From NCBI GenBank assembly GCA_028023455.1, contig JAQFVV010000022.1, positions 7,833,100 to 7,897,099 on the forward strand: a stretch of 64,000 bases of DNA, written 5' to 3'. The stretch's first letter is position 1. Each line of letters starts with the position of its first letter. Positions 35,801-49,150 of this stretch are shown here, piece by piece. The translations under genes and the position numbers were made by a program. The notes below the pieces were generated by a model that was not told where the DNA came from, did no database searches, and worked only from the letters and a program-made list of their open reading frames with translations. This DNA is from Epiperipatus broadwayi. Taxonomy: Eukaryota; Onychophora; Udeonychophora; Euonychophora; Peripatidae.

Positions 35801-36720
35801 TAATTTGGTATTTATCCTTAAGCCGTGCACACCACTTGATGGCATTGTATTGTGAGAAAAATTACATAAAAATGCCATTTACTGGACCAAGTTACAGCCT
35901 ATAGAACAGTTCTGTTCATATTTGCCATTATTGGACCTATATTGCATTGCACACAGATATTACAGCCCGCTGATGTGCTTCGTGACACTATGCAGAATGC
36001 GCACATTTCAGATATCGCTGCCGTATCATGAGAATGTATGGAATTCAATTGACCATAACTCTTGTAATCTGCATCTGAAGTAATGATCTTTCACCCTACC
36101 TGACATAGTATTACATAGAAATAATTGTAAGCCCATCACAGTGCTTCCTTACACAGCTTGGAAGATGTAAAAAATTTCAAAAGGGTAGGGACAAGTATAA
36201 TTTGACAGAATTCATGCAAAAAGGCATGTTTGCATGAGAACAACTATGAGACAAATGAAATGGCTGAGGTTGCATGTTGCTTTGTAAATCATAAGCTTGG
36301 TTTGATCAGACAAGTGCATTTATTGGATGAACCTTTGGATCATCAAAAACATTGGGTCCCGGTCCCTACACATTCCAGCGCTATTCACTGACATTTATAA
36401 TGTAATTGGAAAATTTAATTATTTTATTTCAGAAATTAAAATAATGTTTCGTATTTTTTTATATATGTGTGTCTGTATTATGAAAAAAAAAAAGTTTTAA
36501 AAAGGTAAAATAACGTTAAAACAAAAGCAATTAAAATTTTTTTAATAAAAATTAGAAATTAAAAGAAAAAGATGCCTCATTAAGACAAAAAATAATTACA
36601 AAAAAATAATAACATTAAGAAATAAAAAAAAAGGCCCAGTAACGTTACATTTTATGTGATTTTGCAAATAAACAATGCCATCAAGTGGCGCACATGGCTA
36701 AAGGAGTAATACCATTAATT
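35801..36720. mobile_element. MITE with ~45-bp terminal inverted repeats
   Basis: The left end reads GGTATTTATCCTTAAGCCGT then CACCACTTGATGGCATTGT. The right end is its inverse with few changes (ACAATGCCATCAAGTGG, then ATGGCTAAAGGAGTAATACC). The 0.9-kb interior is more GC-rich than the flanks, with no open frame of note. Superfamily is not assigned: no TTAA or TA duplication is unambiguous. Confidence 0.75.
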
Positions 36721-39589
36721 TATTACTATATTAAAATCTATACCTGGTCCAGATAATAAAATATTAAATTAACTACAAAGAAAATGATATGTTGTACACA
36801 TATACCAATCCTATAGTTTAACTTCTGAATTGTTTTACAACTACTTATAATGAATTATGCAGTATAAGTCAATACATGAATAGTCTCTTGTCAAAATTCT
36901 ATTAACCAATAAATTTACATTGTGAAATTGAATGACAACTAAGCAAGTTTACTATTTTAAAATAATTCAAAATTTATTAACAATGAATATATATTTTAGA
37001 AATATATACATGTATATGATAACTAAACCATAAACTTTTATTTAGAATATATATATGATCTGATTATAAATTATATAATATGTTCACTATTGAAATTAAT
37101 TTTAATTAAATAGGTGATTATATTTTGAACTTCACGTATAAAAATGCTTAATTTGAAATATGTATCTTTATGTAACACAAAACATGTTGCGATACATATA
37201 TACTTTTTCAAACTATAGAGGAATCAATGACATTCCTAATCTGAATAAAAATAATAATTAATTAAAATAAAAATATAATAAACACGAGTCTACCTATTTG
37301 TTCACATTATTTCATTAAAATAAAATAAAAATACTTACTATGATATAGGTCTTTTAGGCACTTAATATTTTTAAATTATATATTTAAAATTAATTTATAA
37401 TCAATGAATAAGAAGATAATATTTTGAGATGAAAATTATAATTGTTAAGCTATGAAATATAAATTTGAATTTAGAAAAACTTAACTCTCTTATATTTCAT
37501 GTATATGAAATAATAATCTTCACTTAACCTAAAATACAATGCCATTTATATTAATGAATAATGTACAATTATTATATCTAAAATAATAATAAATATTAGT
37601 GAACAACCTTATTAATCATCCTCCAATATGACATTTGAAAGTAATACCATAGTTCCAATGTCTAGTTCATGAATTATAATTTGACAATGCTTTATTGTTC
37701 CAGAGAAAGTACAAATATCATGAAGAATTATCTGACACAAAACACATTTTTGTTAATTTTGATATTTTTGAAATATCCAAGTTATTTTTTCATTTAGCAG
37801 GTATTTAATTTATAAGACATTATAAGTGAAGAAACGATACTCTCCATCCATGATGATGCGATGCAAAATAAACCAATTTATATCCTGTATTGAAATAATT
37901 CATCATTCTCACAAATTATATTGGCAGATGAAAATAATACTTGTATATACATTTTTATGTTGTAGCATTTATTTTCCATTATATCCATTTTCAGCAAAAG
38001 AAATATTTAGATGACTTTTAATGCAATGAACTCCTTTTCACCCTTTTAATAAATTATCGATCTTTACAAGTTCTTGGTAAGTCTGTCCAGCCTTCTGGAT
38101 GAATATTACTTTTTTTATCCCATCATCTTATGTAATTAAGGATCAAATATTTTTAAGATTAAAAAAAATATATGAATGAACTTAGGTTCACATCTATTGA
38201 AGGTAAGATGTAAGGGAGTAAGTTTAAACTGTTCAGTTCTATTTATAATCTTTGTAATTGAAATCATAAAAACCAAGGTAAAACTTTTATAGCTCTGTGG
38301 TCAAATTTATCCAGTGTTCCAAAAGTAAACATTTATTATACAACAATAGTAACAAATAAAAAAAGTATTTTTCACAATTATTACATATAATAAATAATAT
38401 TTATGTTTTAAAAAATACAAATAATATTCTTTTAACTCAACCCAAACTACAATAATTTATACTATATTCTTACATTATAAATAATAATGTAGCTTAACTC
38501 ACGGCACATGCGCTTTACAGATGGAATATTATTTAAACTGAATACTCTCATTTCCAAACATAAGATAAGGTTTTTTTAAAAGACAGAATGGATCCACTCT
38601 ATCTTTTTTACCCAAGCTATAAATATGGGTCAATCTGTAGCATTTGGAACTGAGAGTGTGAAAATTTTGCTTAATCACTTTAGATTAGTAATCATATGAT
38701 TTTTATTAATGATGCTTGTGAAATTTTAACAATTAACCATACATCATTATTAGATAGAAACTTAAACATATGTAAATATTTTACTTATATAGCGCAATGT
38801 TTATATATAAATTATAAATAATAACGTAGCTTAAACCACGGCACATGCGCTTTACAGATGGAACATGATTTAAACTGAATACTTAATAAAATAACAAACA
38901 TACTTATGACATTAAATATTCGTGTTAATTATTTGTAACCTCCTATTGTGAACACAATAAGCAAAAGTCATATAATAATGAAAGAATAATAACTTTATCA
39001 AAACTGTAAACTTTATTATTTACACTTTCATTTAAAAAAAAAGAATAAAGTCAATTTTTAATTTACTGTTAATAATAAACCTTTCTTGCTTCAATATTAT
39101 TGTGATCATAATAACATATTCCAATGCTTTCTAGTTAATATATTCACTATTAAAATCAAACATTTTTTTTTTTTTACAATTAACATTTCATCATATATTG
39201 AAATTTATTTCAAATTTCAGTTGTCACAATATATATATTTAAACGTCCATTTTTGTTTCTTGTTTTTAAAATGTTATAGAAACAGTAATTAAGTAATAAG
39301 CTTTCAAGAAATACAGTCCTAATTAAAAACTTCTAAGAGATCAATTTCCGAAGTCTTTTTAAACTAAAGATTTTTTCTAATCAGTAAGAAATTAGAATGA
39401 GATAAAAAGAGGATCTGTGAAGCCAGAGAGAAAACAAAGAAGTTCCAATCTTAAGAGGCATTTAATTTAAATTTGATTATTTCAAGCATCATTTAACTTT
39501 TTTAATGTTTATGCTAGAAAAAAAAAATGTTTAATATATATTAAGAATGCTTCAAAATTTAGTCTATGAACTAAATATGTAATTTCAAT
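36721..39589. other. AT-rich spacer
   Basis: No gene recognised. It contains the dispersed direct repeat at 38475 and 38810. Confidence 0.5.
38475..38884 (+). repeat. Pair of ~72-bp direct repeats
   Basis: 38475-38546 and 38810-38884 share ACGGCACATGCGCTTTACAG and flanking sequence through AAACTGAATACT at about 90% identity. They may be a partial duplication or two ends of one insertion. The sequence between shows no coding capacity. Confidence 0.75.
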
Positions 39590-40025
39590 ATATCATCACC
39601 ATCATCAACCATTATCAATCCACTGCACGATGAAAGTCTCTCCAAGTTTAATCCATCTTCTCCGATCTTTAACTTCTCTTCTCCACATCACTCCTGCACA
39701 CTTTCTTATTTCATCCATCCATCTCACATGTGGCCTCTTTCTGGGTCTTTTACAATCTCTTTGAATCCAGTTTAAGATTTCAATTGTCCATCTATTATCA
39801 TCTCTTCTAGCAATATGTTCAGCACAACTCCATTTCAATCTTTTAATTTTTTCAATGAGGTCAGTAACATCTGTTTGTTCTCTTACTCATACATTGCGTT
39901 TTCGATCTTTTCCTGTTACTCCCAACATGCATCTTTCCATACTTCTTTGAGTGGTCTGGAGTCTCTGTATTGCTCTTCTATTAAGTGTCCATATCAAATT
40001 CTCTGTCTGAAGGTAAATAGAGTAA
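39590..40025 (-). mobile_element. RTE-clade LINE 3' end, 5'-truncated
   Basis: The longest RTE tail here. On the minus strand it starts with the QTENLIWTLNRRAIQRLQT block, then MERCMLGVTGKDRKRNV, an in-frame TGA, VREQTDVTDLIEKIKRLKWS, and the conserved C-terminus ending WIDNG. The TGA sits where the 23.7-kb copy has TGG (Trp). It ends in a (GATGAT)-type tail at 39592-39605. No catalytic domain remains. Confidence 0.85.
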
Positions 40026-40415
40026 TTAAGCAATAAAAAACTATATCCAAACAATAAAATTTGATTATCAATGGTAATTTGCATTGTTTCCGGCCTCTAA
40101 TCACTATTATTTATCATTCTGAATATGAACTTTCATCAACAGCCATGCTCATTATCTATATACATGGAGCTTCATAGGATATTTTTTAATTAAACATTAT
40201 TATGTTCTAGCAATTATAAAATATGGTAAATGGCTTCATTACGTTAAAGACAGAAAGGTTACAGAAAAAAGCAGAAGCCAACAAATCTGACTTATTTAAA
40301 AATTCACATGCTATATACAATATCATTATATTATGTATTCTATGTGGTTGTTTTTAAAGAAAAGTTTTGTGTAGATACATTATGATATCAATATCTTTTA
40401 AATAAAATGCTGCAA
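40026..40415. other. AT-rich spacer
   Basis: No supported feature. Confidence 0.4.
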
Positions 40416-40835
40416 TAAAACTTTAAATTAAACATAACTCAATGTATATGTAAACAAAGGGAATAAATCATCCTCATCCAGGCTATGACTTAAAGTGCCC
40501 TCTAAATGTTAAACAAAGGAACAAGAATAGAGTGAATCCACCTATTCTTGGTAGCTCTGATGTTTATAAGCATGTCTTTGTCAACATTGTTGGCAATTCA
40601 GAGTGAAATTACCATAGTCCATCTGGTTGATAAATCAATTTCACTATGAATTACCAACAATGTTGACAAAGGTATGCTTATAAATATCAGAGCAACTATG
40701 AATATGTGGATTCATTTTATTCTTGATTTCTTTGTTCAACATTTAGAGTGCTTTTAAGTCAGAACCTGGGGAAAAGTGGTTTATTCCCTTTGTTTACAAA
40801 TACACTGAGCTATGTTTAACATAAAGTTTACATAT
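40416..40835. repeat. Long palindrome (fold-back family C)
   Basis: Two arms of about 200 bp meet near 40636. The left arm has TGTAAACAAAGGGAATAAA (40449), TAAACAAAGGAACAAGAATAG and ACATTGTTGGCAATTCAGAG, and the right arm has their inverses. No coding sequence or hammerhead core was found. Similar in form to families A and B. Confidence 0.85.
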
Positions 40836-40919
40836 TAAATCTTGTTTAATTATTACATTCAAGGTATTAAAAGTGAGATGTTATCCCCAGCCTTTCATTG
40901 TTAATTATAGGTTTAATAA

Positions 40920-41075
40920 CTCTTAAATGCCATATTCTATTTGGTTGATAAATTAATTTCACTCTGAATTACCAACAATATTGACATAGGTATGCTTATA
41001 AACATCAGAGCTATCAAGAATACATGAATTCATCATATTCTTGATCCTTTGTTCAACATTTAGAGTGTTTAAAAT
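40920..41075. repeat. Third arm of fold-back family C
   Basis: Repeats the right-arm sequence of the adjacent palindrome in the same orientation (GGTTGATAAATTAATTTCAC through TTCAACATTTAGAGTG) with more divergence. Confidence 0.8.
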
Positions 41076-43979
41076 GCTGTAATTATTATTTAAATTTGAA
41101 ATTAAAGGCAAACACTGTTATGCTTAATTGGGCATACCTGACAGGTATTGTCAATTTTTCAATACCAATTAATTATAAATCTAATTAAAAGATATATAAG
41201 TATATTAAATTCATATCAAATAATTAAATTATATATGTTAGGATTGGCCAAACCATAGTGTAGGAGTCATATGAATTTTTTTTTTTTCTGCATTGCAATT
41301 AATATAAAAAAAAATTCATGTTTTATAATTATTTATTCTACTTGTTTGAAATGTGAGTTTAATGTTCCTGGTAAGCAAATCTATTTAAATTGTAATGTAA
41401 ATACAAGAGTTAAATATGGGATTAAAGAAATTTCAGATCAGTGTAGATTACAGAGAAATCATCTTAGAAATTCAGTAATTGTACAAGCCAAAGCTGACAA
41501 TCTTAATTAATGCTCTAAGGTGCAGTTCTCTTAATCTTACTTTAGAACTATCTATGGTAGCTTGAGCAATCAATGAAACCTAAATGTCAATGCTATTATA
41601 TTATCATTCCAAATCTATTTTTGAATTAGGCTTTTGCCAGGGTGAAGTTGGCATTCAAAGTTGGAAATAATGCAGTTGTGTATCTAGAAGATAAAAAATA
41701 GTCTGAATATGAAGATATAGTAACCGTATTGTCTAGTAGATTATTAAAATTTACACTAGGTGGCTGCAAAATACATAAGAGAAAATGAAAATGATGGTAA
41801 CATTTTGCTGATATTAATGGTAGTATAATAGGTATATTTTGTGATTCATGATTGTGGTATGTGTGATTCCCATACATTTGAAGTTTATTATATGGTGTTT
41901 TTACATCAATTAAATTTGATCATCTCTGACATATACTATAGAATTATTTATTTATTTATTGATGATGTTAATTTCTAGTACAGTCGTTATTAATAATTTT
42001 AATCAGTTGGTAATCAGTTGTCTCCACATGCACTATTCAATCACATTACCAGCTCTATGATGTTATATAAAATATGCAAGAAACTCTGAGACCAAAATGC
42101 AAGATAGAGACTTTGAAAAGATGAGAACAGCCATCAATTACATTTACTCTAATATTGTCTAATATTAACCACCTAAAAATTTGAAAAATTCACTGGGGTT
42201 AATAATATAAATAAACACAATGTAAGTAAATTGATGAAGATAAGATCCACATGTTCTCATTTTAAAATGCTTTAGATTGGCCTATATATTTGAATTTAGG
42301 TACAAAGATAAGATGGTTGTTGTTATTTTTTCAAAATCTCTATCTTGAATTTTGGTTTGAGAGTTTCCTGCGTATTCTATATAACACCATAGAGCTAATA
42401 ATATGATTAAACAAATGACTAATTATATATATTATCATTTGATTAAAAATTATTCATTTATTGTAAATATAGAAGATCATTGTTTTTGTGATCATATTAC
42501 TAATTAATTTTTTTAATTTTAATGTATATACTTAACCACATTTCAATTTTAAACAATGAGTAAACTGATATATGATATTACATGCACATTTAATTAATCA
42601 AATGACATTTATATAAAATAAAATTATTTAATTTCCTACCAAATTAGAATATATTTATGTATGTTCTTATTTAAAAAGTAGAAAAAATCCACACACTTGT
42701 GAATTTTATAAAATAAAATAAAAACTAGACATTCCTAAAAGGGGAAAGAGAAGAATAAAAGACTAAAGTCCAGAAATCCCAAATGAATGAAAATGAAACC
42801 ATATCGAATAAAATATATTCCAAAGATCTACACAGCAACTGCACCAATGGCAAAGAGATAAAGAGACTGATGATTAAAAGATAACATGATCAACCTGGAC
42901 AATTAAATTTAAAACTATATGTTAGAATATCATAACTTCTAATGTAAGTATGAATAAGAATTAATAAAAAGGTCAAATAATAAATTTACATAATCCATTG
43001 TTATGTAGAAGTATGAAGGAAGATGGGGGGGAGGGGTTATCAAGAATGAACACTTTTTGGTTATTTAAAAAAAAAAAGTTGAAAAAAGGGTGACTACACA
43101 GTTGTTTTATTAATATGTGATATAAAAATGGATTTATTTGGCATAATAATAAAAATTAAAATAGTATTTAGAATTAACAATTACTATTTATTTGCAAAAT
43201 ATAAATGCCAACATTTAGAATTTGCTCCAATATTTGTGAAAGCTTAGTCTTCATAAGAGTAAATAATGTCATTCAAATGTATGAAGTTTTTTCATTAAAA
43301 AATAATTTGATAAATCAGAACTTTGTAAGTTCACTAAAACGATAAAGAATGTTTTTAATTTGATAAACAGCATAGAAAATAAGTTTGAAATCTTGTTTTT
43401 GGATATACCAAAAATATGTTCTTATTCTAAAAATAAACTTTATTTACACTATAAATCAAATACAGAAAGTTATACAGAAATACAAATCGCAATTGAGTAT
43501 AGTGCAAATCGTTATTCCAGATTTACAAAGCATAGACAAATTGCATGCATAATTTACAAGGAATTGAAACATATTGCATTAAATAAAGAATGGTTAACAA
43601 GATTAACCAAAATGGCATTAGATTAATTAATTAATTAATAAAATTGTAAATAAAAAAAACAATGTGATATTATGGACCAATGCTTTTTATGTTTGTTCTT
43701 GGTTGTATCATAAATTGAAAGATTATTTAAAGTCTGGTTTCAAACATTAGAGGTAGTCCACATTCCACATTCTAGAATTTAATTGTTATCTGTTAAATTC
43801 ATGTAGGTCAAATTCTCAAATAACATTAGTAACAAATAATGTTCTAATACGCAGTCTATCAAATAGTTACTGTGAAAATAGGAGATCTTATAATTCACAT
43901 AGAAGCTGAAATTATCTTATATTACAAAAATATGAAAAAACCCATTACATAACTGTAGGCACTGAAATATGTGGCTAGA
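41076..43979. other. AT-rich spacer
   Basis: No gene recognised. Open frames at 41271-41510 and 43360-43626 have no motif and AT-driven composition. Confidence 0.5.
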
Positions 43980-45130
43980 CAAGGCAGTAGTATCCAATCT
44001 TATTTAGATATATCCTGACAGATCCTCCAAAATGTTCTCTACTGGTGATATTACTTTATCTTTTAAGATGTGACCAACTGAATATAAAACACCTACCTTT
44101 CCTAATTTTCACATGAAATAATGAAAGTTAAATAAAAATTTTAATTGTGGGGAAAAAAGCCATCTTCAAGTAAAAGAAAGATGCCAGCATAAAGAATGCA
44201 ATCATCAGAAAGCAAGAACTGGAAAGACTTTAATTTTCAGAAACAGTGTGTGCTTGCAGGCTAATAAACCTGCCATTTCTAAAGGTATTCATGAAAGTCC
44301 AAAAGAAAGTGAAATTCAAATCCTAAAAAACTTAGTTTGAGAACTTCCAAGTTTTGTACTTTCTTTATTACTAATTTATTTTCGTTTAAGGTGATTTTTT
44401 ATTCTATTGTCTATTATACAATTGTTTTATGAATATTTGAAATATTATAATAATTTGTTTTTACTATATTCTGTGATATTAAATATTTTACAAATATTTG
44501 AAATATTATTCCTCTTAATACTTGAATATATTTAGAAGGGTCAAAAATGTGCCTTTCATGAATAAGTTGAGAAGAAAGGTTGATTATACTTAACCATAAT
44601 TCATTTCATTCTTTATTTATCCTTTTCATGACAGAGGAAAATTTTTTTTTTAAGTTAATATTTTTGAGCTAGAAACATGCCAAATTAAAAATGTTTATAT
44701 TCAAAATTAATATTTTAAATAAGAATAATGAGTAGAAACTGAAGTTCATCAAAGTAGGCAGTTAGACAACCAATTTTTACAGCTGCAACCTATCCAGTAG
44801 AGATGAAGCATTCTGGTTCTTCAAAGTGTTGTCTTCTCATGTTGAATCTAACTTCCTCTCATATGATGTGACTGTAGATTATAGAATATAAAATACCTAC
44901 CTTTAAATGGCAAATGTAATAAAATTTTAACTGTCAAAAAAACCAAAACAAAAAAACAACAACCTTAATTAAAGAAAAGAATTAAATTATCAATGTAAGA
45001 AAGATAGTCATCAGAAAACAAGAACTGGAAAGAACTGTTCCAACAAATTTTCTAGTTCAAAAGTCATATCCAAATGCCCAAGTGGTACTGTTTGAACACT
45101 ATTTCATTAAATTATTTGTTTTGTTAAAGT
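43980..45130 (+). repeat. Diverged ~0.8-kb tandem duplication
   Basis: Matching segments in the same order about 800 bp apart: AATATAAAACACCTACCTTT (44073) with AATATAAAATACCTACCTTT (44885); CATCAGAAAGCAAGAACTGG (44203) with CATCAGAAAACAAGAACTGG (45010); and AAGTTTTGTACTTTCTTTA (44350) with AAAGTTTTGCATTTCTTTA (45126). No coding content is visible. Confidence 0.65.
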
Positions 45131-45460
45131 TTTGCATTTCTTTACTCTCTTAATTCTATATACTATTTGCAGTGCACCTTAGTAATCAATATTTGTGATA
45201 ATTAGATGTTGAACTGTGGAAAATAATGATAAGCATGTGGTTGGTGTAAATTATTTATGGATAGTCATAATCTTAAGATCAAAGTTTTAAATGGTACTTA
45301 TATGATATCATCAATAATAAATTCAAACCATAAATATTTAACTACCTTAAGGCTGATTGGTAGAGAAATGATTTAATGACTTAGTTTTTCAGAAATATAT
45401 AATTAAACCTGGGTTGTGGGCATGACAAATAAGTATAGTATTACTATGTTATGTAGAGCT

Positions 45461-45552
45461 TCCTATCTGTCTGTCTGTCTATCTACCTATCTACCTACCT
45501 ACCTACCTATCTACCTACCTACCTACCTATCTCTCTCTCTCTCTTTCTTTAC
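45461..45552. repeat. (CTGT)n/(CTAC)n/(CT)n microsatellite
   Basis: A compound run of CTGT, CTAT and CTAC tetranucleotides followed by a CT dinucleotide run. Confidence 0.9.
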
Positions 45553-46139
45553 GTACATGCATTGTAAAGCATACATAATAAATAGCATTTCAGTCTGTTT
45601 TTTATTTTATTAAATTAAATTACATTATTTATATATATTTCTACTTTGAATACCTTTTTAAAATTCTTTCTTTTTCAATGTTAATATTTAAACCGTAGTG
45701 TTCATGCCTGAAGTTAATGCATAGCCTTCCATGCTTAAACTTTTAATGGTTTTATATAATGCCATTTAAAAGTGTAATTTGAGTTTACACTGTTATCTAA
45801 AATGAACAAACTCAATTTTTTTAATGGAAGTCTTAAAAAAAAAAAAAAAAACGAATCAGCTTATAAAAAGAAGAAAAGCAAGAATGATGGGGGTATCCAT
45901 ATTAGCTTGATAAATTGTGCATATTTTGCTACGAAAATGCTGACGCTTTAATATAATTTTTTACATAAATAAGTAATCTGCTGTTTGAAAATGACTTATG
46001 CTAAAGCAAAAATAGTCATAAAGTTTTCATGATATGGAACCTAACAGAATCTGACTCATTCTGGTAATAATTAATTGATTTTAAATAATATATATATATA
46101 TATGTATACCAAATAAAGCATCACCTGATTTTCTCTGTT
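45553..46139. other. AT-rich spacer
   Basis: No supported feature apart from an (AT)n run near 46090. Confidence 0.4.
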
Positions 46140-46885
46140 TACTATTAGTTGCATTATATAACTGATACACGTGACCACATACATGTTAAAAAGATAAATG
46201 ATCTCCAATATACATATTTCATGGACCAGCCTTGGTCCAGATCATCATCTCCCACACACATATATAATCAGAGCTTGGTTTATATTAAAATATAAAATCC
46301 TCAAATCTTTAATGGTCAGGCTTCAATCTACTCCACCCTTCAACTCTTTAGCTACCCATACCATTAAAAATCTGATGATAGAATGCACAAATCCCTTGTT
46401 GATCTCAATGTTATTGTTATGCCCATGTTGACTTTAAATCATTCTAACTCCTCATATATAGGACCTAATCCATTTAACTATACAGAAGGAAGGTCAGAAT
46501 ACAGATTAGGTTCTATATATGAGGAGTCAGAATGACTTAAAGTCAACATGGGCATGACAATAATATTGGCATCATCAAGAGATTTGGGCATTCCATCATC
46601 AGATTTTCAATAGTATAGATGACTAAAGAGTTGGAGGGTGGAGTAGATTGAAGCATGTCCATTAAAGTTTGAGGATATGGTAGTTTAATATAATCCAAGC
46701 ACTGGTTATATATATATATATATATGTGTGTGTAGAAGATGATCTGGACCAACTGATGAGTGCTGGTCCATGTATATTGGAGATCATTTATTTTTTTAAC
46801 ATGTGTGTTGTCATGTGTATCAGCTTTATGCGATAGAAAGGATAACTGAAGAGCTTAAAAGTCTGTGTTCAAATCCCTTAGAGTT
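46140..46885. mobile_element. Fold-back family B, full inverted dimer
   Basis: Two arms of ~350 bp meet near 46490, sharing AGTCAGAATGACTTAAAGTC and GGAGGGTGGAGTAGATTGAAG in inverse. Each arm has a hammerhead remnant. The left arm (minus strand) retains GAAATATGTATATTGG but has lost the CTGATGA box. The right arm (plus, about 46740-46790) retains CTGATGAGTGCTGG but has lost the GAAA box. Confidence 0.85.
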
Positions 46886-47391
46886 ATATCTAAACTCCAA
46901 GTATGTAAATTATACTTGGATTCAATCAAATATTATCTGCATTAGAAACAGTAATTCTTTCTATTATAGAACTATCTATTATAATCAATTAAAACTATAT
47001 GGTATTAGCAAACAAATATTCAAAGCATTTACTCGTTATATACATAAAGATGTGTGTCACAATAAAATAATTGATTTGTTGTTTAAGAATTCATTTGATA
47101 TTCAAATGCTAGAAGTGACAGATTCATTTATTTTTAAATAATTTTTCTGAAAGAAGTCACTATTATACATATCACATACTCATTATTAATAAACACAGGT
47201 TAATTAAAACCCTCGTCTAATGTGGATTTGTAAAATGTTGATAAAAATTATGATCTTTAGTAGATCTTATAATCTTTAACGGATTAAATTTACATTAAGC
47301 AGATATTTATACAATGTTTTCTAATTCAAGGAACGACTAAATAATGTTCTTAAAAGTGTTTATTTTTCTTCTGGAGTTAGAAACCCCATTT
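46886..47391. other. AT-rich spacer
   Basis: A frame running to 47141 is AT-rich and motif-free. Nothing is supported. Confidence 0.4.
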
Positions 47392-47692
47392 TTAATACAA
47401 TTAAACACAGCCATTCATGCTATTACGCAAGCGCTTTTTCTGAGTGTAAATAATAAATGAATATCATAGACAGTTGTTTAAAGTGAGTGATCTATCCTCA
47501 CACTTTCACTTCCAATACTTAAGATTTGCCCATATATATATACATTTGGGTCGGATTGAATAAGTGGATTCATTTTATTCTTTCCTAAATACTATATCTT
47601 GTATTGGGAGTGGAATTTTATTATTTACACTCAGAAAAAGCGCTTGCGTAATAGCTTGAATGGCTGTGTTTAATTGTATTAAAAATTATTAA
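47392..47692. mobile_element. MITE-like element with ~65-bp inverted ends
   Basis: The left end has CAATTAAACACAGCCATTCA then ACGCAAGCGCTTTTTCTGAG. The right end (47622-47692) is the inverse with very few differences. The 170-bp interior is non-coding. No clear target duplication was found. Confidence 0.8.
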
Positions 47693-48767
47693 GCAGAGCG
47701 CTATATAAATAAATGGTTATTTACATATGTTTAAACCCCATTTTTGTTTATGTAAAGTTGTTAATGATGATAACAGTCATTTAATTCTTTATACAATATA
47801 TAAAAAAGCAAGAGTAGATCTTTACTTTAGCACCATCTACAATAAGATTGAATAATTAATCTTTACCAGATAATAGTATGCTAAATTGAAAAATCCCCAT
47901 ACTAGTTTGAGTTTTTTGCCTTTATCATGAAGCTTAGGATTTAAAGTTGGGTATAATGCATTTATACTCGGAGTTAAAGGTAGTTGTTATGTGCATAACT
48001 GCATTACTTCCAGCTTTGAATTCCAAACCTCATTGATAAAAACATAAGTGAAAAACTAGTCTAAAGATAGTAAATTGCCTTACCATCTGGTAATTACTCA
48101 ATCTTAATATAAATGGCACTAGTGTAGAAAGCTGCTCTTGTTTTAAAATGATGAAATGAGAAAAGATATGTTTTGTTGGAATGTTTCCTAATTAAGAGAC
48201 ATTAATTTTATTTTTTCCCAATGTTTGCAATAATACTTTTGAAATGTAAGCATAAACTGACCATGATTTTTGAAAAATGAAAGATTATAGCCCATGAGTA
48301 GAAGAAAGTGTACGATTAAAAATGAAAATTGTTATGCACTTATATAAAGAATATCATAGATATATTTGAACTATATTAAATTTAAAATCTCTATCTAAAA
48401 TTAAATAAAATATGATAAAAATGATTAATAAAAAAAGAAAGATAAAAGAATAATTAATTTTTGAAAAATAAATTCTTTTTTATTTAATTAAAAAAATGCC
48501 CAAAAAGCATAAAAATATTTTATTAATTTTTAGACTACTAACATGATAGTTTGAAAGTGTTTAAGACAGTGAGTCGGACTATAAGTCAAATCTGCTTTAT
48601 CATAAAGGCAGTCAATAGGCATTAGTTTTTTTTATATTGAAATATAGTATTACCATCGATGTTGATTGATTACTCAGGCTTACAATAGATGACTCTGGAA
48701 TTTCTGTCCCTAATGGTGTAATTCTATTTTTTAATACTTAATCATATAAAATACTTCCGTTATCAGT
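47693..48767. other. AT-rich spacer
   Basis: No supported feature. Confidence 0.5.
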
Positions 48768-49150
48768 ATCATTATTTTCAATGATCCATTGCATGATGAA
48801 GGCCTCTTCAAATATAATCCAATTTGTGCAATACAGATCTTCTATTCACATTGCACCAACATTCTTATTTCATCCATCCATCTCACATATGGTCTTTTTC
48901 TAGGTCTTTTACAATCTTTTGAAATCCAGTTTAAGATTTCAACTGTTCATCTAATATCATATTTTAATATCCCAATTCCATTTCAATCTCTTAATTATTT
49001 AAGTGATATCAATGATGCTGTTTGTTCTCTTATGTATGTTGCCTTTGATCTCTTCTTGTAGTCCTATCATATATCTCTCCATATTTCAGTGGGTAAACTG
49101 ACATCTCTGTATTGTTCTTCTGTTAAGTTTTCAAGTCTCAGACCCATAGA
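48768..49150 (-). mobile_element. RTE-clade LINE 3' fragment
   Basis: Collinear on the minus strand with the 39.6-kb copy: the tail near 48785, the HVRWMDEI-coding block near 48870, and the upstream block near 49080-49130. Frameshifts and substitutions break the frame throughout. Confidence 0.75.

Noticed and set aside
43360-43626. 88-codon frame in spacer DNA
   Set aside because: No ATG start, AT-driven composition and no motif.
46803-47141. 112-codon frame
   Set aside because: Its first part is the end of a family B repeat and the rest has no recognisable domain.
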